Positions 26,488-36,300 of a stretch of 64,000 bases of DNA are shown in pieces. The translations under genes and the position numbers were made by a program. How positions within the stretch are numbered: the first letter of the stretch is position 1; each line of letters starts with the position of its first letter. The DNA is from SKKY01 sp965228015 (GTDB lineage: Bacteria; Bacillota; Peptococcia; Peptococcales; SKKY01), in the NCBI GenBank assembly GCA_965228015.1, contig OZ245787.1:1798001-1862000 (forward strand). Reading direction: 5' to 3'. Under the pieces are notes generated by a model that did no database searches, had not been told where the DNA came from, and saw nothing but the letters and a program-made list of their open reading frames with translations.

Positions 26488-27424
26488 GTGAAATTACCTG
26501 AATTGAAAATTGGATCTCTGATTCCCAAGTATCCCATAATTCAAGGGGGAATGGCTGTAAGGCTATTAACTTCAAGACTGGCAGCTGCAGTAGTAAATGC
26601 AGGTGGAATAGGATTAATCGCCGCTACAGGAATGAGTGAAGCGGAATTGAGAGATGAAATAAGAAATGCCAGAAAATTGTCTAAAGGCATAATTGGTATA
26701 AATATTATGTTTGCTTACAGTGAATTTGAATTGCTTACAAAAACAGCTATAGAAGAGGGAATAGATCTTATTGTTCGGGGGGGCTGGTTTTTCCAGAGAT
26801 ATTTTTAAATGGTGTAATGAATCTGGAACTCCCTTTGTGCCAATTGTTTCTTCTGCAAAACTTGCTGCAACATCAGAAAAACTTGGGGCATCAGCAGTGG
26901 TTGTAGAAGGTAAGGATGCTGGTGGTCATTTGGGAACTGATAGAGGAGTCTATGAATTGCTGGAAGAAGTGGTTCCGGCTGTAAATATACCTGTAATTGC
27001 TGCAGGAGGAATAATGACTGGGAATGAAATGAAAAAGGCTTTTTCATTAGGAGCTAAAGGTGTTCAGTTAGGTACTCTTTTTGCTGCGACCTTAGAGTCT
27101 AATGGAGCAGATAATCTAAAGGAAGTATATGTTAAAGCCACAAAAGAAGATATTGTTCTTATTGATAGTCCTGTAGGCTTAAAGGGACAGGCAATAAGAA
27201 ATGAGTTTACTGAAAAAATTGCCAGGGGTGAAGCTGCTCCAAAGGCTTGTTATAGATGTTTAAAAAAATGTACAAAAAACTTTTGTATAATGGTAGTTTT
27301 GAATAATGCTCAGCAGGGGAATCTTGAAGAAGGATTTATCTTTTCAGGGGGAAATATAGATTATATTACTGAAATATTACCCGCAGCTGAAGTTATAAAC
27401 AGATTAGTATCTGAATTTAAATAA
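26488..27424 (+). pseudogene. Nitronate monooxygenase/FabK-like flavin oxidoreductase, frameshifted at a G7 run
   Basis: This is a second protein of the 2-nitropropane dioxygenase/FabK superfamily, starting at GTG 26488 after GGAGG. The N-terminus has YPIIQGGMAVRL. After the break come KDAGGHLG and IAAGGIMTGNEM (FMN phosphate loop), and a C-terminal Cys cluster (CYRCLKKCTKNFC). The two frames join if one G is removed from the G7 at 26777-26783, giving IVRGAGFSRDIFK. Natural substrates of this subgroup are unclear. The fab context suggests a lipid-linked role, but that is weak inference. Confidence 0.82.
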
Positions 27425-27446
27425 AATTGAGAAAAGCAGGTGGATT

Positions 27447-28688
27447 ATGAAAGAAAGAAGAGTTGTTATTACAGGTGTTGGAGTAATTTCTCCAGTAGGA
27501 AAAGGTAAAGATGAATCCTGACAGAATTTGCTGGAAGGTAAATCAGGAATAGGACAAATTGCAAGATTTGATACAACAGAATTTCCGGCAAAAATTGCAG
27601 GGGAAGTAAAAGACTTCGATCCAGGATTGTATATGGATAAAAAAGAAGCAAAAAGAATGGATCTTTTTAGTCAGTATGCAGCACCTGCGACAAAGCTTGC
27701 TTTTGATGATGCAGGTCTTGATAAAGAAACAATCAATCCTTTCAGGGCTGGGGCAGTAATTGGTTCAGGTATAGGTGGCATTCAAACTTTTGAAGACCAG
27801 CACAAAACTCTTTTGGAAAAAGGGGCAAAAAGAGTAAGTCCTTTTATGATCCCAATGATGATAGTAAATATGGCATCTGCTCAGGTGGCAATTAATTTTA
27901 ATTTAAAAGGACCAAACTTTTCAACTGTAATAACCTGTGCTGCCGGTACAAATGCTTTAGGGGAAGCTTTCAGAACAATAAAAGCCGGAGCTGCCGATAT
28001 AATGGTAGCCGGAGGAACAGAGGTCAGCATCACATCTATTTCTGTTGCAGGATTTTGTTCAATGAGAGCTTTATCTACGAGAAATAATGATCCGGAAGGT
28101 GCAAGCGGACCTTTCTCTGCTGACAGAGATGGTTTCGTAATGGCTGAAGGTTCTGGAGTATTGGTACTTGAATCCCTTGAACACGCTCTTGAAAGAGGAG
28201 CAGAAATATATGCTGAATTTGTTGGTTATGGTGCTACCTGTGATGCAAGTCACATTACTGCACCAGCTGAAAATGGTGAAGGGGGAGCTCGTGCAATGCA
28301 GGCTGCCATTGATGAGGGGAAAATAAGCCCTGAAGAAGTGGATTATATAAATGCCCACGGTACCTCAACAGATTTAAATGATAAATTTGAAACCGTAGCA
28401 ATAAAAACTGTTTTTGGAGAGAACCCAGAATTAGTTGTAAGTTCAACCAATTCTATGACTGGACATCTTCTTGGAGCTGCTGGTGGAGTTGAAGCTGCTG
28501 TTATTGCACTTGCAATAAAAAATAGAGTAGTTTCTCCTATAATTAATTTAAATGAACCAGCTCCTGAGTGTGATCTTGACTATGTTCCAAATGTAAAAAG
28601 AGATATGAAAGTTCATGTAGCATTATCCAATTCTCTAGGTTTTGGCGGACATAATGCGAGCGTTGCATTTAAAGAATATATAGGGTAA
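27447..28688 (+). pseudogene. fabF: 3-oxoacyl-ACP synthase II FabF with one in-frame TGA
   Basis: The ATG at 27447 begins MKERRVVITGVGVISPVGKG, the standard FabF N-terminus. The same frame runs to 28688 (413 residues) with catalytic Cys (TCAAGTNALGEAF) and two His (NAHGTSTDLND and GFGGHNAS). Codon 25 is TGA (27519-27521), exactly where FabF proteins carry Trp before the QNLLEGKSGIG segment. TGG to TGA is a single G-to-A change. The next in-frame start (27528) would drop the first strand of the thiolase fold. FabF is normally essential, so error, readthrough or a replacement enzyme should be considered. Confidence 0.9.
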
Positions 28689-28708
28689 ATTATACTTGAG
28701 GTGAAAGT

Positions 28709-29557
28709 ATGAATAGAATAGCTATAGTTACAGACAGCACTGCAGATTTACCAATAGATTTAGCAATTAAAAATAATATTACGGTAGTTCCTCTTAAAGT
28801 GAATTTTCAGGATAAAAGTTATACTGAGGGCGTAGATATTACTAATCAGGAATTTTATGAAAAGCTTGAAAAAGCAGAATTATTACCAACAACATCTCAA
28901 CCTTCCCCAGCAGATTTTATGAAGAAATATGAAGATATAACTGAAGATGGTTATGATTCTATAATATCTATCCATATCTCCGACAAATTAAGCGGTACCC
29001 GTCAATCTGCCACAATAGCTGGTAATGAATTGGGAGAGAAAATCAGGAACTTTTCTGCTGTCGATTCCATGCAGGTAACAGTTGGAATTGGATTGGTTAT
29101 AAAAATTGCCGCTGAGAGTGCAGCCCAGAACAAGAGTTATGAAGAGGTATTGGAAGATACAAGAAAGGCAGTTGAGAATATTAAGTTATACGCCCTTGTA
29201 GATACCTTAAAGTTTCTTGAGAAAGGCGGACGTATTGGGAAGGCAAGAGCGATTGCGGGATCTTTACTAAATATTAAGCCAATTTTAACAATGAAAAACG
29301 GAGAAATTGTGGATAAAGATAAAGTCCGCACAAGAAAAAGGGGAATTGCAGAAATTGTATCTCTGGCAAAGGAATATAAAGAATCTAACGGAACTATTCG
29401 GTATGCAATAAGTCACAGTCTTGCCTTAGATGAGGCCCTTAAGTTAGAAGAAACACTGTTCAGTGAAGTAGGAGTAAAAAGTGAGTTTATTTCAGAAGTG
29501 GGTTCAGTAGTTGGAACCCACATTGGACCAGGAGCACTTTTTATATCATTTTTATAA
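28709..29557 (+). CDS. DegV family fatty-acid-binding protein
   Basis: The 282-residue protein opens with IAIVTDSTADLP, the DegV hallmark, and has TSQPSP and a lipid-binding C-terminal domain. Members (FakB type) bind single fatty acids and hand them to the kinase FakA; others have no known role. Its place directly after fabF, behind TGAGGTG, supports a fatty-acid function. No fakA is in the window. Its last 17 bases overlap the end of the decayed minus-strand gene. Confidence 0.9.
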   Translation: MNRIAIVTDSTADLPIDLAIKNNITVVPLKVNFQDKSYTEGVDITNQEFYEKLEKAELLPTTSQPSPADFMKKYEDITEDGYDSIISIHISDKLSGTRQSATIAGNELGEKIRNFSAVDSMQVTVGIGLVIKIAAESAAQNKSYEEVLEDTRKAVENIKLYALVDTLKFLEKGGRIGKARAIAGSLLNIKPILTMKNGEIVDKDKVRTRKRGIAEIVSLAKEYKESNGTIRYAISHSLALDEALKLEETLFSEVGVKSEFISEVGSVVGTHIGPGALFISFL

Positions 29558-30220
29558 GATAATAGATTACAAAAAATAATGGTTGGTGAAATTCTTACAC
29601 TTTCAGGGAATTTTTACCTGCAAGTGTAAGAATTTCACCAATTTTATTTTCCGGTTTTTTATAAAAAAGGCCGGAATTTTTTTCTTCCCAAAAAGATTCC
29701 AAATATGAAAAATGATCCATGAGGTATTATTGGGTAGTAGTCAAGGGGGGCAAAAGAATTTGTAGTAATTCCCAAAAATAAAAAACAGATTATTCCCAGA
29801 TTGAATTTCTTTTGTAATAAAGCTAAGTAAAAATACAATAAGCCCTGTAATAATCAAATATTTATCAGATTTTTGTTTTAAATAATTACTAAAAATCATC
29901 ATAATACCAATACAATGAAGTATCCCAAAATAAACAGGAGCCTCTGGAATGAACAAAAAGGTTACAATGGTTATTATCATTCCCCAAAAGAGAACGTATA
30001 AACCTCTATTAAATGAATTTCGTGAAAGGTTGGAAGAATATCCGCTTACTAAAAGAAAACATGAAGAAAAAACCGGAGGAATAATTTTTAAAAAGAAAAC
30101 ATCCAGGTTGACAGGGTAATTAAAGAAATATGAAAGGTTAAATTAATAATGATAAATTACCATTATTAATAGAAGCGTACCTCTTAAAAAATCTAAAAAA
30201 TATAAACGGTTTTCTTTCAT
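29541..30220 (-). pseudogene. DUF1624-type acyltransferase membrane protein, decayed
   Basis: On the minus strand an ATG (30220) with GGAG upstream opens MKENRLYFLDFLRGTLLLIM, typical of DUF1624 (heparan-alpha-glucosaminide N-acetyltransferase-like). Later come VYFGILHCIGIMMIF, then in another frame PLDYYPIIPHGSFFIFGIFLG, and LTLAGKNSLKV-stop-EFHQP, matching the family's C-terminal HQP motif. Lesions are TAA after MVIYHY, a frameshift near FG-NYY, a second before ILTLAG, and TAA before EFHQP. The last lies in a perfect 20-bp hairpin. Four lesions in 680 bases argue for a true pseudogene. Confidence 0.72.
29583..29641. repeat. 20-bp perfect inverted repeat (hairpin) at the degV / decayed-gene junction
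   Basis: The arms 29583-29602 and 29622-29641 are perfectly complementary, and a second small stem (CAGG/CCTG) sits in the loop. A TTTTATTTT run follows on the plus strand, so it can act as degV terminator. It also lies inside the C-terminal coding region of the DUF1624 pseudogene. Confidence 0.85.
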
Positions 30221-30222
30221 TT

Positions 30223-30493
30223 TTATCTCCAGGGAATAGTATTATATAAATAAAAAGCAATAATTGACTGTAATAACATTAACACAGGAATTTCGGCATA
30301 AAATTTATATTTTTTGGTTTTATGCCTGAAGAAGAACGTTCCTGAATATATACCGGGACTTCCAAATAAGGCTGCACAAATAAAAAGAAAGTTTTCAGAA
30401 ATTCGCCTTTTGTTTTTTTCAGCTAGTTTTTTTATCAATAAACATTACAGAAAAAGAAAATAAATTTATACATAATAAATAATAGAATAACAT
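30223..30493 (-). pseudogene. DUF1294 family membrane protein, one frameshift
   Basis: The main frame reads KLAEKNKRRISENFLFI, then GSPGIYSGTFFFRHKTKKYKF, the DUF1294 signature (RRI-E, GG/GSPG, FRHKTKK-F). The N-terminal membrane segment (MLFYYLLCINLFSFSVMFIDKK) is in another frame, joined if one base is removed from the run at 30427-30433 (T7 on the plus strand). The stop is two bases before the DUF1624 start, so the two minus-strand genes formed an operon. DUF1294 has no settled function. Confidence 0.75.
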
Positions 30494-30514
30494 AATACCC
30501 ACTATCACTTTCCT

Positions 30515-30546
30515 TTGACAATATAGTATAATTATAAAGATATAAA
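30515..30546. promoter_or_regulatory. Divergent promoter region, weakly defined
   Basis: TTGACA (30515-30520) is followed by several TATAAT/TATAAA-like boxes (30527-30546), but none is at 17 bases; GATATA at 18 is the nearest. The AT-rich block can serve both the exporter (plus) and the DUF1294 gene (minus). Confidence 0.3.
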
Positions 30547-30565
30547 AGGGAAAGGTATATATAAA

Positions 30566-31678
30566 ATGGATTTTTTTAAAAGATCATTTTTATTTTTTCA
30601 ATCAAAAACTCCTGGAGCAAGAACTTTGAAAACTGGAATTGCAGTTTCAATTAGTATGCTTATTTGTGAATTGATAAGCATTCCAAGCCCTGTATTGGCT
30701 GGTGCTGCAACAGTTTCAAATATGCAGCCTGGCACAGGAGAGAGTATAAAAAATGCTAAGAATCAGGCTTTGGCCCATATAATAGCTATTATTACTGCTA
30801 TAGTATTTGGTGTTATATTTGGTCCTAGTCCGTTAATAATTGGCCTGGTTACTATTGTTGTAATAACTATTTGTCTTAATTTAAAAATAGAAACCTCAAT
30901 TCATGTGGCAATTATTGCAGCAATATTTATTTTATACAGTCCCGGGAGTAATTATTTTCAAAGTGCCTTACAAAGGGGTGTTGCTATCTTTGTGGGTATT
31001 TTTGTTGCTTTCTTAATTAATGTTACTATTCTTCCTCCGGAAAATGAAAAAAGACTAAAAAAAGAGATAATAGAACTGCATAAAACTATAACTGATTTCC
31101 TTGAAGAATCCCTTAATAATTATTTACTTATTCAAAACACGAAAAAAGAGGATTTTGAAGAGAAAGAAAAAAATATACAAGAAAAGATAGAGACAATTGA
31201 AACTATTTTAGATACTTTCAAAGCTGAGCTGGAAATACAGAGTAAAGCAAAAAAAGAGAAGGAGCTGTTTTACAGCAAATATATTAATTATCAAAAGATC
31301 TTATTGAAAAATATTATTGATATATATTCTTTAAACGAAAAAAGAAGGGAAAGGGTTTTTAACAGAAAGGCAGGTATTCCAGAGGGCTATTTCTCTGAAA
31401 TGAACTCAGTTATTTTCCAGCTTTTTTCCGATTTCCAAAAGTGGAACGATCAGGTAATAAAAATTGTAAAGGAAGAGCCTGTTGAAGTTCCTGAATTGAA
31501 AGATTTCTGGGATGTATTTAATCAAAAAATTGTAAGTCAATACGATGCAATTTCCGATAAAAAGAAATTTATTCCTACAATTATTGAAGTATCAATAGTT
31601 GTTTATAAATTAAAATGGACAAGTGAAGAAGCAAAAAAAATAGTAATTAATAATCAGGCAGGTGTAGAAAAAATATGA
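30566..31678 (+). CDS. Aromatic acid exporter (FUSC/ArAE family 1) membrane protein
   Basis: This is a 370-residue protein. The N-terminal half has about five to six hydrophobic segments (from GARTLKTGIAVSISMLICEL, including the Gln-Pro pair in SNMQPGTGESIKNAKNQAL). The C-terminal half is soluble, helical and charged, with coiled-coil character. This architecture matches the FUSC/aromatic acid exporter family; substrates are unknown. ATGA overlap with rnc indicates co-translation. It is intact. Confidence 0.82.
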   Translation: MDFFKRSFLFFQSKTPGARTLKTGIAVSISMLICELISIPSPVLAGAATVSNMQPGTGESIKNAKNQALAHIIAIITAIVFGVIFGPSPLIIGLVTIVVITICLNLKIETSIHVAIIAAIFILYSPGSNYFQSALQRGVAIFVGIFVAFLINVTILPPENEKRLKKEIIELHKTITDFLEESLNNYLLIQNTKKEDFEEKEKNIQEKIETIETILDTFKAELEIQSKAKKEKELFYSKYINYQKILLKNIIDIYSLNEKRRERVFNRKAGIPEGYFSEMNSVIFQLFSDFQKWNDQVIKIVKEEPVEVPELKDFWDVFNQKIVSQYDAISDKKKFIPTIIEVSIVVYKLKWTSEEAKKIVINNQAGVEKI

Positions 31679-32385
31679 TCTCTGAAAAAAGAAAAAAAGA
31701 ACTGGAAGCTTTTTTAAATCAACACAATATAAAGGTTGATAAAGATGATCTTATTAACTCTTCTTTGACTCATCCTTCATTTATTTTTAAAAAAGATTAT
31801 CCTAAAAATCAGCATAACCAGCGTCTTGAATTTCTTGGAGATGCAGTTGTAGGATTGGTTATAGCGGAATATCTTTTTAACAGCTTCCCTGAAAAAAAAG
31901 AAGGTGTTCTTACTAAGATGAGAGCAGCCATAGTATGTGAAAGTTCTTTAGCAGACGCTGCAAGAAAAATACATATTGGCAAATACATTCTTATGGGCAA
32001 GGGTGAGAAAATGGGAGGAGGAGAAAAAAGATCCTCTAATCTTGCAGATGCCTGGGAAGCTTTGTGTGGTGCTATTTATTTGGAATGTGGATTGAAGCTT
32101 GCTGAAGGATTTATTCTTTACTCTCTTCAAGAAGCAATTGAAAATGTAATAAAAGGTAATTTTGGGGATTTTAAAACCCGTCTTCAGGAATTGATTCAAA
32201 AATCTCCCGAACAAGAAATCGAGTATCAGATATTAGAAGAGAACGGACCTGATCATGATAAAGATTTTGTTGCTGGAGTTTTTATTAACGGGGAAATGAT
32301 GTCCAAGGGTGCAGGAAAAACAAAAAAAGAAGCAGAGCAAGGTGCAGCAAGAGAAGCTCTTGTAATTATGGGGGAAATAGATTGA
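31675..32385 (+). CDS. rnc: Ribonuclease III
   Basis: The 236-residue dsRNA endonuclease has the signature QRLEFLGDAVVGLVIAEYL, holding the catalytic acidic residues, and a second metal site in ADAWEALCGAIYLE. The C-terminal double-stranded RNA-binding domain occupies residues about 160-232 (DFKTRLQELIQKS... KTKKEAEQGAAREAL). It processes rRNA. The stop overlaps the TTG start of the next gene. The order rnc-radical SAM-smc-ftsY is standard in Clostridia. Confidence 0.97.
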   Translation: MISEKRKKELEAFLNQHNIKVDKDDLINSSLTHPSFIFKKDYPKNQHNQRLEFLGDAVVGLVIAEYLFNSFPEKKEGVLTKMRAAIVCESSLADAARKIHIGKYILMGKGEKMGGGEKRSSNLADAWEALCGAIYLECGLKLAEGFILYSLQEAIENVIKGNFGDFKTRLQELIQKSPEQEIEYQILEENGPDHDKDFVAGVFINGEMMSKGAGKTKKEAEQGAAREALVIMGEID

Positions 32386-33389
32386 AAACCAGTATAATCC
32401 CAATTTTCATTCCTCACTTAGGCTGCCCTCATTTATGCACTTTTTGTAACCAGAAAAAAATTTCCGGGACTCTTAAAATACCCTTAAAAGAAGATATTAT
32501 TGCCCTTGTTGATGAATATATATCTGCAGATATTTCTAAAGTATATGAACTTGCCTTTTTTGGAGGATCCTTTACTGCTCTTGAATTGGATTTACAAAAG
32601 TATTATTTAGAAACAGCTGCAAAACTTAAGGATGAAAACAAGATAGTAAAAATAAGGTATTCAACAAGACCGGATTGTATTAATGAACAGGTATTGGATA
32701 TTTCTAAAAAATATAAAACAGATATAATTGAACTTGGACTTCAGTCAATGGATAATAAAGTTCTGAAGTTGGCAGAAAGAGGGCACACTGCAGAGGATAC
32801 AATAAATGCTGCTAAGCTTATTAAAAATCATGGATTTTCTCTTGGTCTTCAGATTATGCCTGGCTTAATGGGGGATACTGAAAATAGTATCATGGATGCT
32901 TTTATAAAAGCTGCAGAATTGAAACCAGATTTTGTTAGAATATATCCTACTATAGTAATTAAAGGAACAAAACTTGAGTATTATTATAATAAAAAACAAT
33001 ATGAACCAATGGCTCTTCAAAAAATGGTTGAGTTAACAGCCAGGGGATGGGAAATTTTTGAAAAAAACAATATAAAAATAATAAGAATGGGGCTTCAGTA
33101 CTCAGAAAATCTTACTTCAGAAAATGATTTAATAGCTGGACCTTATCATCCTGCCTTTGGGGAGTTGGTTTTATCTGAAATATTCAGGAATAGAATTATT
33201 TCTAAAATTTTACAATATAATTTAAATGACAAAAAAGAAATTGTAATAACGATTAATTCCAGTGAATTATCTAAAGCCCGAGGACATAAAAACTATAATA
33301 TTAAAAGTATTAAGGAAAATTATAATATTGATCTTAAATTTATAACTGACGATTTTTTTAAAAAAGGACAAATTGAAATAGAGGTGTAG
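32382..33389 (+). CDS. Radical SAM protein, Elp3-like (COG1243) family
   Basis: The 335-residue protein begins at TTG 32382, overlapping the rnc stop. The cluster motif CPHLCTFC is near residue 15, followed by FFGGSFTAL and IELGLQSMDNKVL. It resembles the radical-SAM half of Elp3 but lacks the acetyltransferase domain. The family sits between rnc and smc in many Clostridia and its substrate is unknown. Four bases separate it from smc. Confidence 0.88.
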   Translation: MKTSIIPIFIPHLGCPHLCTFCNQKKISGTLKIPLKEDIIALVDEYISADISKVYELAFFGGSFTALELDLQKYYLETAAKLKDENKIVKIRYSTRPDCINEQVLDISKKYKTDIIELGLQSMDNKVLKLAERGHTAEDTINAAKLIKNHGFSLGLQIMPGLMGDTENSIMDAFIKAAELKPDFVRIYPTIVIKGTKLEYYYNKKQYEPMALQKMVELTARGWEIFEKNNIKIIRMGLQYSENLTSENDLIAGPYHPAFGELVLSEIFRNRIISKILQYNLNDKKEIVITINSSELSKARGHKNYNIKSIKENYNIDLKFITDDFFKKGQIEIEV

Positions 33390-33392
33390 TAT

Positions 33393-36300
33393 TTGTATTT
33401 AAAAAGACTTGAAATACAGGGATTCAAATCCTTCGCAAAAAAAGCAGATTTAAGTTTTAATAACAGCATAACAATAGTGGTTGGACCTAATGGAAGCGGA
33501 AAATCAAATATTGTAGATGCTATTCGCTGGGTTTTAGGGGAAGGTAGCGCTAAAAGCCTTAGAGGTTCAAAAATGGAGGATGTTATTTTTTCTGGAAGCA
33601 CAGATAAAAAATCTCTTGGAATGGCTCAGGTCTCTCTTACTCTAGACAATTCTTCAGGTATTTTCCCTGTGGATTATAATGAAATAAAAATTACCAGGAA
33701 ACTATATCGTTCAGGTGAAAGTGAGTATCTTATAAATAATGTAAGATGCCGTCAAAAGGATATTCATGAATTAATAATGGATACGGGAATAGGGAAAGAT
33801 AGTTTTTCAATTATCGGTCAGGGAAAAGTGGACCAGATTTTATTATCCCAGGCAGAGGAAAAAAGAGCTTTAATAGAGGAAGTTGCGGGAATTTCCAAGT
33901 ATCGTTATCGTAAAAATGAGGCGAAGAGAAAACTTGCAGATACAGAAAATAGTCTTTTGAGGGTAAAGGACATTGTTGCAGAGCTGGAGTCTCAAAAAGA
34001 GCCTTTAAGAGAACAAGCAGAGAAGGCAAAAATATATAAAGAATATAAAAATCAACTTGATGATTTAGAAATAAACCTTGCTAAGTTTACAATAAGCAAT
34101 CTTGAGGAAAAATCTGAAAAAATATCCGCTGAAAAAGAAATTATAATAAAAGACAATATTATGCGGGAAACAAAAATAATTAAAGATGAAACAAAAATTG
34201 AAGAAATGTCTTTAAATCTGGAAAATCTTATTAGAGAATCTTCAGAAATCCAAAGTAAAATTTATCAGATTAATAATGAAATTAATGACTTTGAAAATAA
34301 AAGGGATTTTTCTGGGAAAATGAAGGAAAATCTTAAAGAAAATTACACAAAGCTGCAACTAGAAAAAAGCAGGATTTCTGAAGAATTAAATAAACTTTCT
34401 TTGAAAGAGAAGGTAGAAGAAAGTGCCTGTAAAGAAATTTTAGAAAAATTTGAAAAAGTTTTTCAGGAGTTTAAAGAAGAAGAAAATAAAATTAATAAGA
34501 TCAAAAATTCTGAAAGTGGAGTAAATCAAAAAATCCAGGACATTAAAGCAGAATTATTTGAACATGCCCAAAATCTTTCCGAAATAAGAAACAAAATTAT
34601 TAATCTTGAAAAAAGAGAAGCAGTAATAGGTTCTGGGGAAGAAGGAATAAAAAACAAACTTTCCAGAGGGCATGAATTTAAAAAAGGAAAAACTGAAGAA
34701 GCCGAAAAATTAAAAAATCAAATCCTTTTAATTAATAAAGAAAAACAGGAACTGCTGGAGAAAATTGGAAGTATTATAAAAAAGAAAGAGAGTATTACTG
34801 TAAAAATTAATAATATTGAGGATTCCTGCAGCAAGAAAAATAAAGAAAAAGAAAGAAGAGAAATAAATGCCCAGGCTCTTGAGGCTCTTGAAAACAACAA
34901 AGAAGGATACTCAGCAGGGGTTAAGAGTATTTTTGCAAATAAAAGCTTAAAAGGGATTATTGGTACCATTGCAGATATTGCCGAGACTCCTTCAGAATAC
35001 AGGCTGGCAGTTGAAACGGCTCTGGGAGGGGCAATTCAAAATATTGTTACGGAAAACGAAGCATATGCAAAAAATGCAATAGAGTATTTAAGAGAAAATA
35101 AAGCTGGAAGGGCTACCTTCTTGCCTTTAAATTTAATTAATGAAAGAGTTAAAAACAGAAAAGCTGATTCTAAAAGATCAGGCTTAATATCAGCTATAGA
35201 TGTAATTGAATTTGAAAAAAAATATTCTGGAATTTTTCAGCATCTTCTTGGAGGTATTTATTTTTCTGCAAATATGGAAGAAGCTCTTAGTTACAATAAG
35301 AACCAGGAGAGACCAGTAAAAATTGTTACTCTGAAAGGTGAAGTAATTGATCCAAGAGGAGCGATGACAGGGGGACAATACAGAAATAATCAGGATGGAT
35401 TTCTTCTGCGTAAAGAAAAAATAAAAGACCTTAATTCAGAAGTTTCTAAATTAATAAAAGAAATTGAATCAGAAAGAAAAGAACTTTTTGATTTTAATGA
35501 GGAAATTAAAATAATAAATGAAGAATTAGATATTCTTCAGCAAAATAGTTTGGAAAAAGACCAAAAGAAACGGGAATTAGAAAATATTCTTACTCAAATT
35601 AATTTTCAAATTACTGAAACAGAAAAAGATATTCTTCTTTTAGAAGAAGAGGGTAAAGAGCTGAAAGAAGAAAAAGATAATATTATAAAGGAAAAAGATG
35701 AATTAAAAGTAAGATTGTTAAATCAGGAGAAAGAAAAAAATAACAAAGAAAACCTTTTGCAAAAACTTCATATTGAATCAGAAGAAGAAAAAAATACACT
35801 TATTGATCTTGAAAGATCCCTTGGAAAAATTGAAATTTCTTATATTGATTTGAAAAATAAAAAAGAGAATAAAAAATCTCAATTAGCTGACTTCAGATTA
35901 AGAATAAAAAATCTGGAAGAAAAATTCCATGACCAGGAAAAAGAAGAAAAGGAAATCAATATTAAAATTAAGGATCTTCAGGAAAATGAGAGTACTTTTA
36001 ATAAGGACATAAAATCTTCTGAAGTTATTTTGAATGATTTGGAAAAGAAAGCCGAAGCTGTAAGAGAAGAGAAAGAAGAGAAAGAAAAAAATAAGAGACT
36101 TCTGGAAGAAGAAGTAAAGAAAAATAAAAAACGCTTTGGTGAAATAAAAGATTCTGCTCATTCAAAAGAAATAATACTGGAAAAGTATCTAACAGAAATT
36201 AACAGCCTGAAGGAAAATCTTCAGGAAAGATTTAATATTATATACCACAGAAGCATTAAGGAGTTTTCAGAAGGTTTTAATGAAAGAACAAGTAAGCAAA

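Noticed and set aside
17922..27521. Genome-wide reassignment of TGA to Trp
   Set aside because: TGA ends hemW, prmA, rnc, ablA, lysA and pabB at family-typical C-termini, and TGG is used normally (for example in DnaJ and SMC). Only a few isolated sites are affected.
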